From JADJOM01 sp046327715 (lineage in GTDB: Bacteria; Gemmatimonadota; Gemmatimonadetes; Gemmatimonadales; GWC2-71-9), in assembly GCA_046327715.1 (NCBI GenBank), contig JAXLXY010000004.1, positions 1-64,000 on the forward strand: 64,000 nt of DNA, written 5' to 3'. Position numbers and translations under genes: made by a program. Below are positions 38,985-48,724 of this stretch, piece by piece. Under the pieces are notes generated by a model that was not told the origin of the DNA, did not search any database, and was given only the letters and a program-made list of their open reading frames with translations. Position 1 is the stretch's first letter; each line of letters opens with the position of its first letter.

Positions 38985-40337
38985 ATGATGCCCCGACCCA
39001 CTGCCGCCGTCGCTGTCCTCGCCGCCCTCGCGCTCACCGGCTGTGGTTCGTGGGGCCGCGTGGGGAGCCAGCCGCAGCCCAATCAGGGTCAGACCCTGAC
39101 CCAGATGCTGGACCTCACCTCGGTCTACCGGCGGCTCGGGCGGCTCACCGCCGGCCCGCCACTCCCCTTCGTGGCCGAAGTGGGCTTCTTCGGCGGCCCC
39201 GGGGATTCCACCGTGGCGCTGATGGGGCTCTCGCTCGAGAGCCGCAACCTGGCCTTCCAGAAGGACGGCGACGCCTTTGCCGCCCGCTACCGGGTGGAAC
39301 TCTCCGCCACGCCCGTGGGCGGCGGGGCCACCATCGTCTCCGCCAAGGACCAGACGGTGCGGGTGGGGACGTTCGCCGAGACCCAGCGCAACGACGAGAG
39401 CGTCCTGTACCAGGATGGTCTCACCCTGCCCCCGGGCAACTACCGGGTGGTGCTGCAGGTGATCGACCAGCTCGGCGCCCGGGCCGGCCGGGCCGAGGGA
39501 GTGTACCAGGCGCCGGCCTTCGCGCCGGGCACCGTCTCGGCGCCGCGGCTGGTGTACCAGAGCACCGGCCGCAGCAGCCGCGCCGCGCCCCTCGGCGTCA
39601 TCCTCAACCCCCGCGGCACCGTGGCCTACGGCGGCGACACCGCCGCGGCCTACGTCGAGGCCTACGGGCTCACCGGGCCCACCACCGTCCCGGTGGTGCT
39701 CCGCGACATGCGCGACAGCGTCATCCGCGCCGACTCGCTGCGCTTTGCCGGCGGCCAGGCGGTGGAGAGCGCCCTCATCCGCTTCACCCCCGACTCCGCC
39801 CCGCTCGGCGAGCTGCACATCGTGGTGGGGAGCGGCCCGGCCCAGGACAGCACCATCGCCGTGGTGTCGTTCTCCCAGGGTTGGGTGGTCACCAACTTCG
39901 AGGACCTGGTGGCGCTGCTGCGGTTCTTCCCGCCCTCGCCCGGGCTCGACTCGCTCCGCAAGGCGCCCGCCGCCGAGCGCGGCGAGGCCTGGAAGCGCTT
40001 CTACCGCGCCTCCGACCCCAACAGCGCCACCCCCGCCAACGAGGCGCTCGACCTCTACTTTGCCCGGCTGGCGCGCGCCAACCAGCGCTTCCGCGACGAG
40101 GGCGTGGCCGGCTGGCGCACCGACCGGGGCGAGGTCTACATCCGCCTCGGCGAGCCCGACGAGATCTTCGACGCCAGCCCCGCCAGCGAGGGGCGCCTCA
40201 TCCGCTGGGGCTACACCGGCTACCAGCTGGTGCTCTACTTCGTGGACGAGACCGGCTTCAGCCGCTACCGGCTGACCCCCGGGTCGCGGGCGGAGCTGGA
40301 GCGGGTGGTGGCCCGGCTGTCGCGCCAGGCCGACTGA
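38985..40337 (+). CDS. GWxTD-domain lipoprotein
   Basis: 450 residues. The lipoprotein signal (AVLAALALTGC) is at the N-terminus. The GWxTD module near residue ~375 reads GWRTDRGEVYIRLGEPDEIF, the signature for which the domain is named (typical in Bacteroidota, Gemmatimonadota and relatives). The preceding ~300 residues form beta-rich domains (RVELSATPVGGGATIVSAKD, VAYGGDTAAAYVEAYGLTG). Function is not established; it is probably periplasmic or surface-exposed. Confidence 0.85.
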   Translation: MMPRPTAAVAVLAALALTGCGSWGRVGSQPQPNQGQTLTQMLDLTSVYRRLGRLTAGPPLPFVAEVGFFGGPGDSTVALMGLSLESRNLAFQKDGDAFAARYRVELSATPVGGGATIVSAKDQTVRVGTFAETQRNDESVLYQDGLTLPPGNYRVVLQVIDQLGARAGRAEGVYQAPAFAPGTVSAPRLVYQSTGRSSRAAPLGVILNPRGTVAYGGDTAAAYVEAYGLTGPTTVPVVLRDMRDSVIRADSLRFAGGQAVESALIRFTPDSAPLGELHIVVGSGPAQDSTIAVVSFSQGWVVTNFEDLVALLRFFPPSPGLDSLRKAPAAERGEAWKRFYRASDPNSATPANEALDLYFARLARANQRFRDEGVAGWRTDRGEVYIRLGEPDEIFDASPASEGRLIRWGYTGYQLVLYFVDETGFSRYRLTPGSRAELERVVARLSRQAD

Positions 40338-40482
40338 CACTCGCGGCAGCACGCGGGAGGCGGACGGCGGGAGCCCCGGGGCGCAGGTCGCGCCGGCGCA
40401 TCCGTTCCGCCTCCCGCTTCCCGTTTCCCGTCGTTTCCCCCCCGCCCTACCCCCCCCGGCGCGGGCGCGGCACATTCCCTCC
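40338..40482. other. Intergenic segment before polA
   Basis: It holds a short run of TTCCCGT/TTCCCGC-type heptamers (40412-40436) and a C-rich stretch immediately before the polA start. No promoter stands out. Confidence 0.4.
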
Positions 40483-43275
40483 ATGCCGCATTCCCCCCCC
40501 CAGCTGTTCCTCATCGACGGTTATGCCCTGATCTACCGGGCCTTCTTTGCCCTCATCACCCGGCCGCTCCGCACCACGCGGGGGGAGAACACCTCCGCCG
40601 CGTGGGGGGTGGTGAACTTCCTGCTCCGGCTGCGGGAGAAGTACCGGCCGGAGTACCTGGCCTGGGTGCACGACGCCGGGGACTCCTTCCGCACCGCGCT
40701 CTATCCCGAGTACAAGTCGACCCGCGAGAAGCTGGACGACGAGCTGCAGGCCGAGTTCGACCGGTCGGTGGTGCGGATCGAGCAGCTGCTGCGCGCCTTC
40801 CGGGTGCCGGTGGTGGCGGTCCAGGGGTACGAGGCCGACGACGTCATCGGCACCATGGCGCGCCTGGGGGTGGAGCAGGGGTGGCAGGTGGTGGTGGTCT
40901 CGGGCGACAAGGATTTCTACCAGCTGATCGGCCCGCGGGTGGCGCTGCTCAACCCGGGCCGGGGCGGTCCCGGCGCGGTGGACGAGCTCTGGGTGGACGA
41001 ATCCAACGCCGCCGAGCGCCTCGGCGTGCCGCCGGCGCAGGTGGTGGACTACCTGGCGCTGGTGGGTGACGCCTCCGACAACGTGCCCGGGGTGAAGGGC
41101 ATCGGCAGCAAGGGCGCGGTGGAGCTGCTCACCCAGTTCGGCAGCCTGGAGGCGATGCTCGGCCGCACGGCCGAGGTGAAGGGGAAGCGGTCGCGCGAGG
41201 CGCTGGAGCAGTACGCCGCCGACGCGCGGCTGTCGCGGGAGCTGGTGACCATCAAGCGCGACGTGCCGGTGAGCCTCGACGCCGGGGCGCTGGCGGAGCA
41301 GGAGCCGGACCGGGCGGAGCTGCTGCGGGTGGTGAGCGAGCTCGAGTTCTACACCCTGGCCAAGCGGCTGGAGGGCGCGGCCGAGGGGGCTGCCGCGCCG
41401 GCGGCCGCGGCCCCCGCGGCGGGCCGGGACGACGCGGCCGGGCCGGCGGTGCCGGTGCTCGATGACCCGGCGGCGCTGCCGGCGCTGCTGGAGCGGCTGC
41501 GGCGGGCACCGCTGGTGGCGCTCGACACCGAGACCAGCTCGCTCGAGCCGCACGACGCCGAGCTGATCGGGCTGTCGCTCGCGGCGGCGCCGGACGAGGT
41601 CTGGTACCTGCCGTTCGGCCACCGGCCGCCGGCGGGGGAGCTCGCCGCGCCCGACCCGGTGCGCAACCTGCCGCCGATCACCGATCCCGCCTGCGCCGGG
41701 CTGGTGGCGCTGCTGCGGGACCCGGCGGTGCCCAAGGCGGGGCACAACCTCAAGTACGACTGGCAGGTGCTGCGCCGGGCGGGGGTGGAGCTGGCGGGCG
41801 CGGCGTACGACTCCATGCTGGCGAGCTTCGTGCTGGACCCGGGGCGCCGCTCCCACGCCATCGACACCCTGAGCCTGGAGCACCTGGGCCGCGGGATGCG
41901 GAGCTACACCGACCTCACCGGCAAGGGCAAGGCGCAGATCCCCTTCGCCGAGGTGCCGGTGGCCGAGGCCGCGGCGTACTGCGGCGCCGACAGCGCCACC
42001 GTGCTGGCGCTGCACCAGTTCTTCGCGCCGTCGCTCCGCGAGATGGGCCTCGAGCCGCTGCTGCGCGACCTCGAGATGCCGCTGGTGCCGGTGCTGGTGG
42101 ACATGGAGTGGGACGGCATCGCCATCGACGCCGCGCTGTTCAGCCGGGTCTCGGTGGAGCTCACCACCGACCTGGTGGCGCTCGAGGCGAAGATCGCCCA
42201 GGCCGCCGGCGCCACGGTCAACCTCAACTCCCCGAAGCAGCTCGCCGCGCTGCTGTTCGAGAAGCTGCAGCTGCCGGTGCTCAAGAAGACCAAGACCGGC
42301 CCCTCCACCGACGCCGACGTGCTGGAGCAGCTCTCGGCCATGGGGCACGAGGTGCCGGGGCTGATCCTCGAGTATCGCGAGGTGCAGAAGCTCAAGAGCA
42401 CCTACGTGGACGTGCTCCCCACCCGGGTCAACCGGTCCACCGGGCGGATCCACACCAGCTTCAACCAGACCGGCGCCGCCACCGGCCGGCTCTCGTCGTC
42501 CGAGCCCAACCTGCAGAACATCCCGGTGCGCTCCCCCCGGGGCGAGGAGATCCGCAAGGGCTTCGTGCCCAAGGCGGGGTGCCGCTTCGTGGTGGCCGAC
42601 TACTCGCAGATCGAGCTGCGCCTGATGGCGCACCTCTCCGAGGACCCGGCCTTCATCGAGGCCTTCCGCTCCGGCGGTGACATCCACCGGCAGACCGCGG
42701 CGGTGATCTTCGGGGTGCCGCTGCCGGACGTCACCAGCGAGATGCGGGCCCGGGCCAAGACCATCAACTTCGGCACCATCTACGGCCAGGGGCCGTTCGC
42801 CCTCTCCCGGCAGCTCGGCATCACCCAGGAGGAGGCCCGGACCTTCATCCAGCAGTACTTCGAGCGCTTCGCGGGGGTCCGGGCCTACCTCGACCTGCAG
42901 GTCCGGCTGGCCCGGGAGCACGGCTACGTGGAGACCCTGTTCGGCCGGCGGCGCTACATCCCGGAGATCAACGAGAAGAACTTCAACCTGCGCGCCTTCG
43001 CCGAGCGCACGGCCCAGAACACCCCGCTGCAGGGGTCGGCGGCCGACCTGATCAAGGTCGCCATGGTCCGGATCCACGCCGCCCTGGCCGAATCCCGGCT
43101 CCCGGCCCGGTTGTTGCTACAGGTCCACGACGAACTGGTCCTCGAAGCCGAAACCGCCGCGGTCGAGCAGGCGGTGGCGCTGGTGCGCCGGCACATGGAG
43201 GGGGCGGCGGAGCTCAAGGTCCCGCTGGTGGTGGAGGTGGGGGTAGGGGACAACTGGCTCGAGGCCAAACACTGA
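40483..43275 (+). CDS. polA: DNA polymerase I
   Basis: 930 residues with all three activities. The 5' nuclease domain (~1-290) has LFLIDGYALIYRAFFALITR, VQGYEADDVIGTMA and GDASDNVPGVKGIG. The 3'-5' exonuclease domain (~330-500) has an intact DTE at 348-350 and NLKYDWQVLRR. The polymerase domain has motif A (VVADYSQIELRLMAHL), motif B (RAKTINFGTIYGQG) and motif C (LLQVHDELVLEAE). It processes Okazaki fragments and fills repair gaps. A prepilin gene follows after 11 bases on the same strand. Confidence 0.96.
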   Translation: MPHSPPQLFLIDGYALIYRAFFALITRPLRTTRGENTSAAWGVVNFLLRLREKYRPEYLAWVHDAGDSFRTALYPEYKSTREKLDDELQAEFDRSVVRIEQLLRAFRVPVVAVQGYEADDVIGTMARLGVEQGWQVVVVSGDKDFYQLIGPRVALLNPGRGGPGAVDELWVDESNAAERLGVPPAQVVDYLALVGDASDNVPGVKGIGSKGAVELLTQFGSLEAMLGRTAEVKGKRSREALEQYAADARLSRELVTIKRDVPVSLDAGALAEQEPDRAELLRVVSELEFYTLAKRLEGAAEGAAAPAAAAPAAGRDDAAGPAVPVLDDPAALPALLERLRRAPLVALDTETSSLEPHDAELIGLSLAAAPDEVWYLPFGHRPPAGELAAPDPVRNLPPITDPACAGLVALLRDPAVPKAGHNLKYDWQVLRRAGVELAGAAYDSMLASFVLDPGRRSHAIDTLSLEHLGRGMRSYTDLTGKGKAQIPFAEVPVAEAAAYCGADSATVLALHQFFAPSLREMGLEPLLRDLEMPLVPVLVDMEWDGIAIDAALFSRVSVELTTDLVALEAKIAQAAGATVNLNSPKQLAALLFEKLQLPVLKKTKTGPSTDADVLEQLSAMGHEVPGLILEYREVQKLKSTYVDVLPTRVNRSTGRIHTSFNQTGAATGRLSSSEPNLQNIPVRSPRGEEIRKGFVPKAGCRFVVADYSQIELRLMAHLSEDPAFIEAFRSGGDIHRQTAAVIFGVPLPDVTSEMRARAKTINFGTIYGQGPFALSRQLGITQEEARTFIQQYFERFAGVRAYLDLQVRLAREHGYVETLFGRRRYIPEINEKNFNLRAFAERTAQNTPLQGSAADLIKVAMVRIHAALAESRLPARLLLQVHDELVLEAETAAVEQAVALVRRHMEGAAELKVPLVVEVGVGDNWLEAKH

Positions 43276-43286
43276 GGAGTGCCCGC

Positions 43287-43673
43287 ATGCGACACCACCC
43301 CGACCGGCGCGGCTTCACCATCATCGAGATCCTCACCGTGATGGTGGTGCTCGGGATCCTGGCTGCGCTGGGCTTCGCGCGGCTGCAGAGCACCAAGGAC
43401 AAGGCCACCGTCGCCAGCATGACCTCCGACCTGCGGGCCGTGACCGAGGAGCAGGAGGCGTTCTACTTCGACCACCGCTTCTACAGCGCCACCACCGACT
43501 CGCTCAACCCCAACTACACCGCGGGCAACACCATCACCATCCACGAGGCCACCGCCTCCGGCTGGTCCGGCAGCGTGGCCAACCCGAAGGTCACCAAGCA
43601 GTGCTACGTGGTGGTGGGGAACGCCGCGCCGGTGGGCACGGCCACGAACGACGGGGCGATCAGCTGCTCCTAG
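43287..43673 (+). CDS. Type IV prepilin-like protein
   Basis: 128 residues. It has a short charged leader, then a prepilin peptidase site RRG|FTIIEILTVMVVLGILAA: Gly9, mature residue Phe, Glu5 and a hydrophobic helix. The C-terminal globular part has two cysteines (KQCYVVVG and ISCS) that could form the usual disulfide loop. GAGGAG precedes the start. No other pilus genes are near; coupling to polA is positional only. Confidence 0.85.
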   Translation: MRHHPDRRGFTIIEILTVMVVLGILAALGFARLQSTKDKATVASMTSDLRAVTEEQEAFYFDHRFYSATTDSLNPNYTAGNTITIHEATASGWSGSVANPKVTKQCYVVVGNAAPVGTATNDGAISCS

Positions 43674-43681
43674 GGCGGTGA

Positions 43682-43832
43682 ACCGCCGGGAAGCGGGAAA
43701 CGGGAAGCGGGAAGCGGGAAACGGGAAACGGGAAGGACGTGGTAGCCCGCGACAGGCCCCCACGTCCTTCGCTTTTCCCTCTTCCCTCTTCCCGCTTCCC
43801 GCTTCCCGTTTCCCGCTTCCCGCCTCCGCCCG
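43682..43832. terminator. Inverted heptamer hairpin between convergent genes
   Basis: GGGAAGCGGGAAACGGGAAG units (43688-43735) and their complement (43770-43828) flank GGACGTGG...CCCACGTCC, itself an inverted repeat. The arms could pair over 40 bp or more. It sits between the + strand prepilin gene and the - strand MMPL gene, a position for a bidirectional terminator. Confidence 0.75.
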
Positions 43833-43834
43833 GC

Positions 43835-46099
43835 CTACCCCGGGGATTTCGGCTTGCGCCGGTAGCCCGGCCACCAGTTCCACTCCCCCGCCAGGTGCAT
43901 GATCGCCGGCACCAGCACCATCCGGATGATCGTGGCGTCGAGCAGCACCGCCACCGCCAGCCCGAAGCCCAGGAACTGCATCGCCAGCACCCGGGCAAAG
44001 GCGAACACCCCGAAGACCAGGATCATGATCAGCGCGGCGCTGGTGATCACCGAGGCGGTGGCGGAGAGCCCCTCCTCGGTGGCCTTCTCGTTGTTGCCGG
44101 TCTTGTCGAACGCCTCCTTGACCCGGGCCAGCAGGAACACCTCGTAGTCCATGCTGAGCCCGAACACCACGGCGAAGACCAGCACCGGCACCACCACGAA
44201 GATCGCCGAGGTGGGGCCGTCGAGCCCGAAGAGGCCGGCGCCGATGCCGTGCTGGAACACCAGCACGATCAGGCCGAAGGTGGCGCTCACCGAGAGGGTG
44301 TTCATGATGACTGCCTTGATCGGCACCAGCACCGAGCGGAACACGATGGCGAGCATGAGCCCGGTGCAGCCCAGGATGAGCACCACCAGCATCGGGAAGC
44401 GGCGCAGCAGGACGTCCTGCAGGTCGAGGCTGGCGGCGGTGTAGCCCCCCACCACGATCGTGGCGCCGCGCAGCTGCTTGGGCGGGACCTTGGCGAGGGT
44501 CCGCGCGTGGCGCGAGAGGTCCATCCCCGAGGTGAGGCTGGTGGTGTCCTTGAGCACCACGTCGATCAGGGTCACCCGCTGGTCGGTGGACAGGTAGGCG
44601 TCGAGGAAGCCGCCGTAGCGGGCCCGGGCGTCCTCGAGGTTGCCGTAGAGGATCGAGTACTCGAGGATGCCCATCCCCGGCTCGAGGTCCACCAGGCTGC
44701 GCACCTGCGCCACCCGGCCGTCGGCCTTCAGAGAATCGGAGAGGGCCCGCAGCCCGCGCAGGCTGGCGGCCGAGACCGCGCTCTGCCCCTCGGGCAGCTC
44801 GATCACCATCCGCACCGGCAGGATGATGTTGGCCACGCCCATGGCCTCGAGGGTCTGCACCCCCTGGCCGGCCTCGGTGGCGGTGGGCCACCAGTTGCGC
44901 GCCGGCAGCCCGATCCTGATCCAGAAGACCGGCGCGGTGAGCAGCGCGATCACCGCCCCGCCGATGGTGAGGGCGCGCACCGGGTTGCGGGAGAGGCTGC
45001 GGGCCCACTTCTCCCAGGCCCCGGGCGCGTGGTACCAGGTGAGCCGCCGCGCCAGCCAGCGGGGGCGGTCGATCTGGCGGCCCAGCACCGCCAGCAGCGC
45101 CGGCAGCAGCGTGGTCGAGAGCGCCACCGCCACCGCCACCACCACCAGCCCGCCGATCCCCACCGACTGCGTCTCCACCAGCGGCGTGAGCAGCAGCGCC
45201 GCGAAGCCCACCACCACCGTCATCCCGGAGGTGAGCACCGCGGCGCCGGCGGTGCTGAGCGCGCGGGCCGCCGCCTCCTGCCGCCGCAGCCCGCGGTTGA
45301 GCTCCTCGCGGAACCGGGTGACGATGAGCAGCGAATAGTCGATCCCCACGCCGAGGCCGAGCATGGTCGTCATGTTGAGCACGAAGACCGACATCGGCGT
45401 GTAGTCGGCCAGGATCACCACCACCGCGAGGGTCACCCATATCGCCAGGAACCCGATGATGAGCGGCAGCACCGCCGCCACCAGTGCCCCGAAGGCGAGC
45501 AGCAGGATCCCCGCCGTGAGCGGCAGCAGGCGAAGCTCCCCCCGCTTGCTGTCGGCGGCCACCACGGTGCGCACGTCGAGGTCGAGCGGGGAGCGGCCGG
45601 TGACCCGCACCTTGTGGCTGGCCGAGTCCACGCCGGTCTGGCGGAAGGACTCCTGCACCAGGGCGCGGACGGGCGCCACCAGCTTGGCCACGCTGTCGCC
45701 CTTGTCGGCGTTCACCGCGAGCACCACGAAGGTGCGGCGGCCGTCCGCGCTGATGAACGTGGAGTCGCCGGTGCTCCGGAACGAGGCCACGGTGCCGAGC
45801 CACGGCTGGCGCCCGAACTTGGCGAGCAGGCTGTCGAGCAGCAGTGCGCCGGGGCCGCTGTCCACCGGGGCGGGCGCCTCGAGGGTGACGGCGAAGAAGT
45901 CGTTGAGCGGCCGCGCGAACCGGGTGCGGAGCAGGATGTCGGCGGCCCCCGCCTCGGTGGGCTCCCGGGTGCCGCCGCGCACGTTGAGCACCTGCACGAC
46001 CTGGGGGGATTTCTCCGCCGCCACGTAGCCGATCACCGCCCAGACCACGATGATGGCCCAGCGCCAGCGGATCAGGGCGCGCGACAGAGCGGAAGCCAC
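43835..46099 (-). CDS. MMPL/RND-family membrane transporter
   Basis: 754 residues from GTG 46099. It has about 12 TM helices in the RND pattern: one at the N-terminus (RWRWAIIVVWAVIGYVA), a periplasmic loop, then a five-helix bundle, and the same again. Signatures are LGLGVGIDYSLLIVTRFREE and VFAVVFGLSMDYEVFLLARV, with conserved GxD/SMDY motifs, typical of MMPL lipid exporters. The cargo is unknown. It is divergent from the metalloprotease gene at 46227, with 127 bases between. Confidence 0.88.
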   Translation of the reverse strand: MASALSRALIRWRWAIIVVWAVIGYVAAEKSPQVVQVLNVRGGTREPTEAGAADILLRTRFARPLNDFFAVTLEAPAPVDSGPGALLLDSLLAKFGRQPWLGTVASFRSTGDSTFISADGRRTFVVLAVNADKGDSVAKLVAPVRALVQESFRQTGVDSASHKVRVTGRSPLDLDVRTVVAADSKRGELRLLPLTAGILLLAFGALVAAVLPLIIGFLAIWVTLAVVVILADYTPMSVFVLNMTTMLGLGVGIDYSLLIVTRFREELNRGLRRQEAAARALSTAGAAVLTSGMTVVVGFAALLLTPLVETQSVGIGGLVVVAVAVALSTTLLPALLAVLGRQIDRPRWLARRLTWYHAPGAWEKWARSLSRNPVRALTIGGAVIALLTAPVFWIRIGLPARNWWPTATEAGQGVQTLEAMGVANIILPVRMVIELPEGQSAVSAASLRGLRALSDSLKADGRVAQVRSLVDLEPGMGILEYSILYGNLEDARARYGGFLDAYLSTDQRVTLIDVVLKDTTSLTSGMDLSRHARTLAKVPPKQLRGATIVVGGYTAASLDLQDVLLRRFPMLVVLILGCTGLMLAIVFRSVLVPIKAVIMNTLSVSATFGLIVLVFQHGIGAGLFGLDGPTSAIFVVVPVLVFAVVFGLSMDYEVFLLARVKEAFDKTGNNEKATEEGLSATASVITSAALIMILVFGVFAFARVLAMQFLGFGLAVAVLLDATIIRMVLVPAIMHLAGEWNWWPGYRRKPKSPG

Positions 46100-46226
46100 G
46101 AGCGGGAGAACTCCCGGATGGGACGGGGGCGAACGGGGGCTGTGCGGTCGGCGAAATTCTAGGGGGACACACACTTGGGCGCCAGCGGTGGCGCCCGGAT
46201 CGCCCGGGGGCCGATATTCCCGGTCC

Positions 46227-47003
46227 ATGCTCCGGCGCCTGCTGCTGCTGCTCCTGGTCACCCTGGTGGGCCTCGCCGCCTGGGGGCGGCTGCGCGCCGC
46301 CGGCCGGGCGCGGAGCGCCGCGGCGGCCCAGGCCGCCCCGGCGCCCCGCCCCGACCTCACCCTCGACGCCGCCCGCGATCACCGCGCCGGGCCGCCGCTC
46401 GAGCTCCCCGGCATCGTCCCGCTCGACTCGCTCACCCGGCTCGGCGTCCGCACCCAGCTCACCGCCCAGGTGGATCGGCACTTCCTCGACTCGCTCTTCT
46501 CCGAGACCGACTCGATCGTGCGCCACTGGCCCGGCGGCATGCACGTGATCCGGGTGGCGATCGTGCCCGGCGGCGCCAGCGGCTTCCTGCCCGAGATGGT
46601 GAGCGACGTGCGCTGGGCCCTCGACGCCTGGAACCCCGCCGCGGTGGGGCTTCGCTGGCTCGCCGAAGACGACAGCAGCCAGGCCGACTTCCTCATCCAG
46701 TGGGCCGATACCCTCGAGGCCGACCGCGCCGGCGTCACCGACGTCACCTGGGACCGCGGCGGCCGGATCCGCCGCACGGTGCTCACCCTGGTGACCCGCT
46801 CCCCCTCGTCGGGCCGCCCGCTACCGCCGGAGAGCCGCCGCGCCGTGGCGCTGCACGAGATCGGGCACGCCCTCGGCCTGCCACACTCGAGTCATCCGGA
46901 AGACGTGATGTACCCCATCGCGACGGCGCTGGCGCTGAGTGACCGGGACCGGTTCTCGCTGCGGCTGCTGTACGAGCTGCCGACGGGGTTTATCGGGAGG
47001 TAA
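46227..47003 (+). CDS. Exported matrixin-type metalloprotease
   Basis: 258 residues from ATG 46227. A signal/anchor (LRRLLLLLLVTLVGLAAWGR) precedes a metzincin domain: VALHEIGHALGLPHSSHPED contains HExxHxxGxxH with a downstream Met-turn (DVMYPI). The three His bind zinc and the Glu is catalytic. It probably acts in the periplasm or outside the cell. The propeptide length is small (~50 residues). No inhibitor gene is visible. Confidence 0.85.
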   Translation: MLRRLLLLLLVTLVGLAAWGRLRAAGRARSAAAAQAAPAPRPDLTLDAARDHRAGPPLELPGIVPLDSLTRLGVRTQLTAQVDRHFLDSLFSETDSIVRHWPGGMHVIRVAIVPGGASGFLPEMVSDVRWALDAWNPAAVGLRWLAEDDSSQADFLIQWADTLEADRAGVTDVTWDRGGRIRRTVLTLVTRSPSSGRPLPPESRRAVALHEIGHALGLPHSSHPEDVMYPIATALALSDRDRFSLRLLYELPTGFIGR

Positions 47004-47027
47004 GGCGGCGACCCGGGTGCGAGGGAG

Positions 47028-47060
47028 TGGGCGGTTCGACGGTTCGGCGGTTGGGCCCGA
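47028..47060. repeat. Short octamer array
   Basis: GGGCGGTTCGACGGTTCGGC followed by GGTTGGGCCCGAGGGAGAGG. The last part supplies the purine-rich ribosome-binding region of the next gene. Confidence 0.7.
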
Positions 47061-47072
47061 GGGAGAGGGGGA

Positions 47073-48230
47073 TTGGTGATCGAGCGGGTGGTGCTGGTGC
47101 TGGCGGCGCTCGGCCCCGCGATGCTGGGGGCCCAGACGTTCCGGGTGGCGGACTCGATCGTCGAGTCCGGCATCCGCCGCGGCATTTATCCCGGCGCCGT
47201 CCTCGTCGTGGGCGGCCGCGCGGGCATCCGCTACCAGAAGGGCTACGGCCACCTCACCTGGTCCGCGGCGTCGCCGGTGCCCGATCCCGACTCCACCCGC
47301 TATGACCTGGCCAGCCTCACCAAGGTGGTGGGGACGATGCCGGCGGTGGCGCGCCTGGTCGAGGAGGGGAAGGTGGCGCTCGACGCACCGGTCGAGCGCT
47401 ACCTGCCGCGGTTTGCCGGCGGATCGAAGGGTCGCGTCACGGTCCGCATGCTGCTCGACCACTCCTCCGGCCTGCCCGCCTACGTGGAGTTCTTCCGCCT
47501 CACCCGGAGCCGCGACAGCGCCATCGCCCTGCTCTACCGCACCCCACCCCGCCGCGCGCCCGGCGCCGCGGTGGAGTACAGCGACCTCAACTTCCTGCTG
47601 CTCGGGCTGCTGGTGGAGGCGGTGAGCGGCGAGCCGCTGGAGCGCCTGGTGCCGCGCACGGTGCTGGCGCCGGCGGGCATGACGCACACCGGCTACGGGG
47701 TGCCGGCGGCAGCGCGCGAGCGCACCGCGCCCACGGGGCAGTATCGCGGCCGGCCGGTCTGCTGCACCGTCAACGACCAGAACGCCGCGCGTTTCGGCGG
47801 CGCGGCGGGCCACGCGGGGCTGTTCGGCACGGGGGCAGACCTGGCGCGCTACCTCCGGCTCTGGCTGGGTGAAGGAGAACTGGAGGGTGTGCGGATCCTC
47901 TCACCCGCCACCGTGCGGCTCTTCCTCTCCCCCGGCGATGCCGGCGCCACCCGCCTCCTCGGCTGGGAACGCCCCCCGCACCGCGCCAACGGCGCCGGCG
48001 AACCCTGCCCACGCCCCTGCGACTCCGCCTACGGCTCCGAACTCTCCGACGCAGCCTTCGGCCACACCGGCTGGACCGGCACCCTCCTCTGGGCCGATCC
48101 CACGCGCGACCTCTTCGTGGTGTTCCTGACCAACCGGAGCTACGCCCCGCGCCTCGGGAATTCCATCCGCGCCCTGCGCGGCGTTCGCGGGGCGCTCGCG
48201 GACGAACTCGCGCGCCCCGCGGCGCGGTAA
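47073..48230 (+). CDS. Serine hydrolase (beta-lactamase/PBP-like, class C fold)
   Basis: 385 residues starting at TTG 47073 (or GTG 47076). Signal peptide VVLVLAALGPAMLGAQ. The active-site motif SLTK (LASLTKVVGTMP), the YSD triad element (VEYSDLNFLLLG) and HTG in GHTGWTGTLLW match the beta-lactamase/transpeptidase-like family (EstB, DD-carboxypeptidase, esterase types). Residues PVCCTVNDQNAARFGGAAGH fit the common VHDENA-like loop of that family. Substrate not predictable; exported. Confidence 0.87.
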   Translation: MVIERVVLVLAALGPAMLGAQTFRVADSIVESGIRRGIYPGAVLVVGGRAGIRYQKGYGHLTWSAASPVPDPDSTRYDLASLTKVVGTMPAVARLVEEGKVALDAPVERYLPRFAGGSKGRVTVRMLLDHSSGLPAYVEFFRLTRSRDSAIALLYRTPPRRAPGAAVEYSDLNFLLLGLLVEAVSGEPLERLVPRTVLAPAGMTHTGYGVPAAARERTAPTGQYRGRPVCCTVNDQNAARFGGAAGHAGLFGTGADLARYLRLWLGEGELEGVRILSPATVRLFLSPGDAGATRLLGWERPPHRANGAGEPCPRPCDSAYGSELSDAAFGHTGWTGTLLWADPTRDLFVVFLTNRSYAPRLGNSIRALRGVRGALADELARPAAR

Positions 48231-48724
48231 CGGTCCCGGGCTGGGGAGTCGGCAGGACGGCGTGACGATTCGGGGGATCGGGCGGTTCGATCGCGCCGCC
48301 GGTTGGGCGATTCGTCGATCGGGGAAATTTCCCGCGAGGCCCGCGGGGGGCGACGGGTCTTCGGTCGGGCGATACGGATGTCGGGGGAATCTTCCGCGCG
48401 CCCGGGACCGCCCCGAGGCGCGTGCGCGGGCCCACCGGGACCCGCGCGGAAGCCACCGGGCCCCGGGAACTCCGCCCCGGGACCCGCGCGGCCCCGCCCG
48501 GTGTTCGGAACCGCCCAACCGCCCTCTCCCTCGGGCCCGGGTCGCGACTGCGTCGCTCCCGAAGGGCCCTCGGTCGCGCCCAATCCCCCAATCGCCCAAT
48601 CCCCTGCCCGCCCAATCCCCCAATCCCCCAATCCCCCAATCGCCCAATCGCCTAATCGCCCAATCCCCCACCAAGCCGTAGCCCCTTCCCGACCACGGCG
48701 CTAGGATTGACCTCGGGAGGCAGC
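48231..48724. repeat. Repeat-rich intergenic region
   Basis: It contains GGGCGGTTC octamers (48279-48287), a spacer including CCCTCGGGCCCGGGTCGCG and GGGCCCTCGGTCGCGCCC (similar to the spacer at 10960-11005), and a long array of CCAATCCC/CCAATCGC octamers (48576-48672) in reverse orientation. No gene seen. Confidence 0.75.

Noticed and set aside
42954..46544. Long minus-strand frame opposite polA and through the MMPL transporter
   Set aside because: It is an alternate frame of the MMPL gene with low-complexity Arg/Gly/Ala composition; the MMPL frame carries all family motifs.
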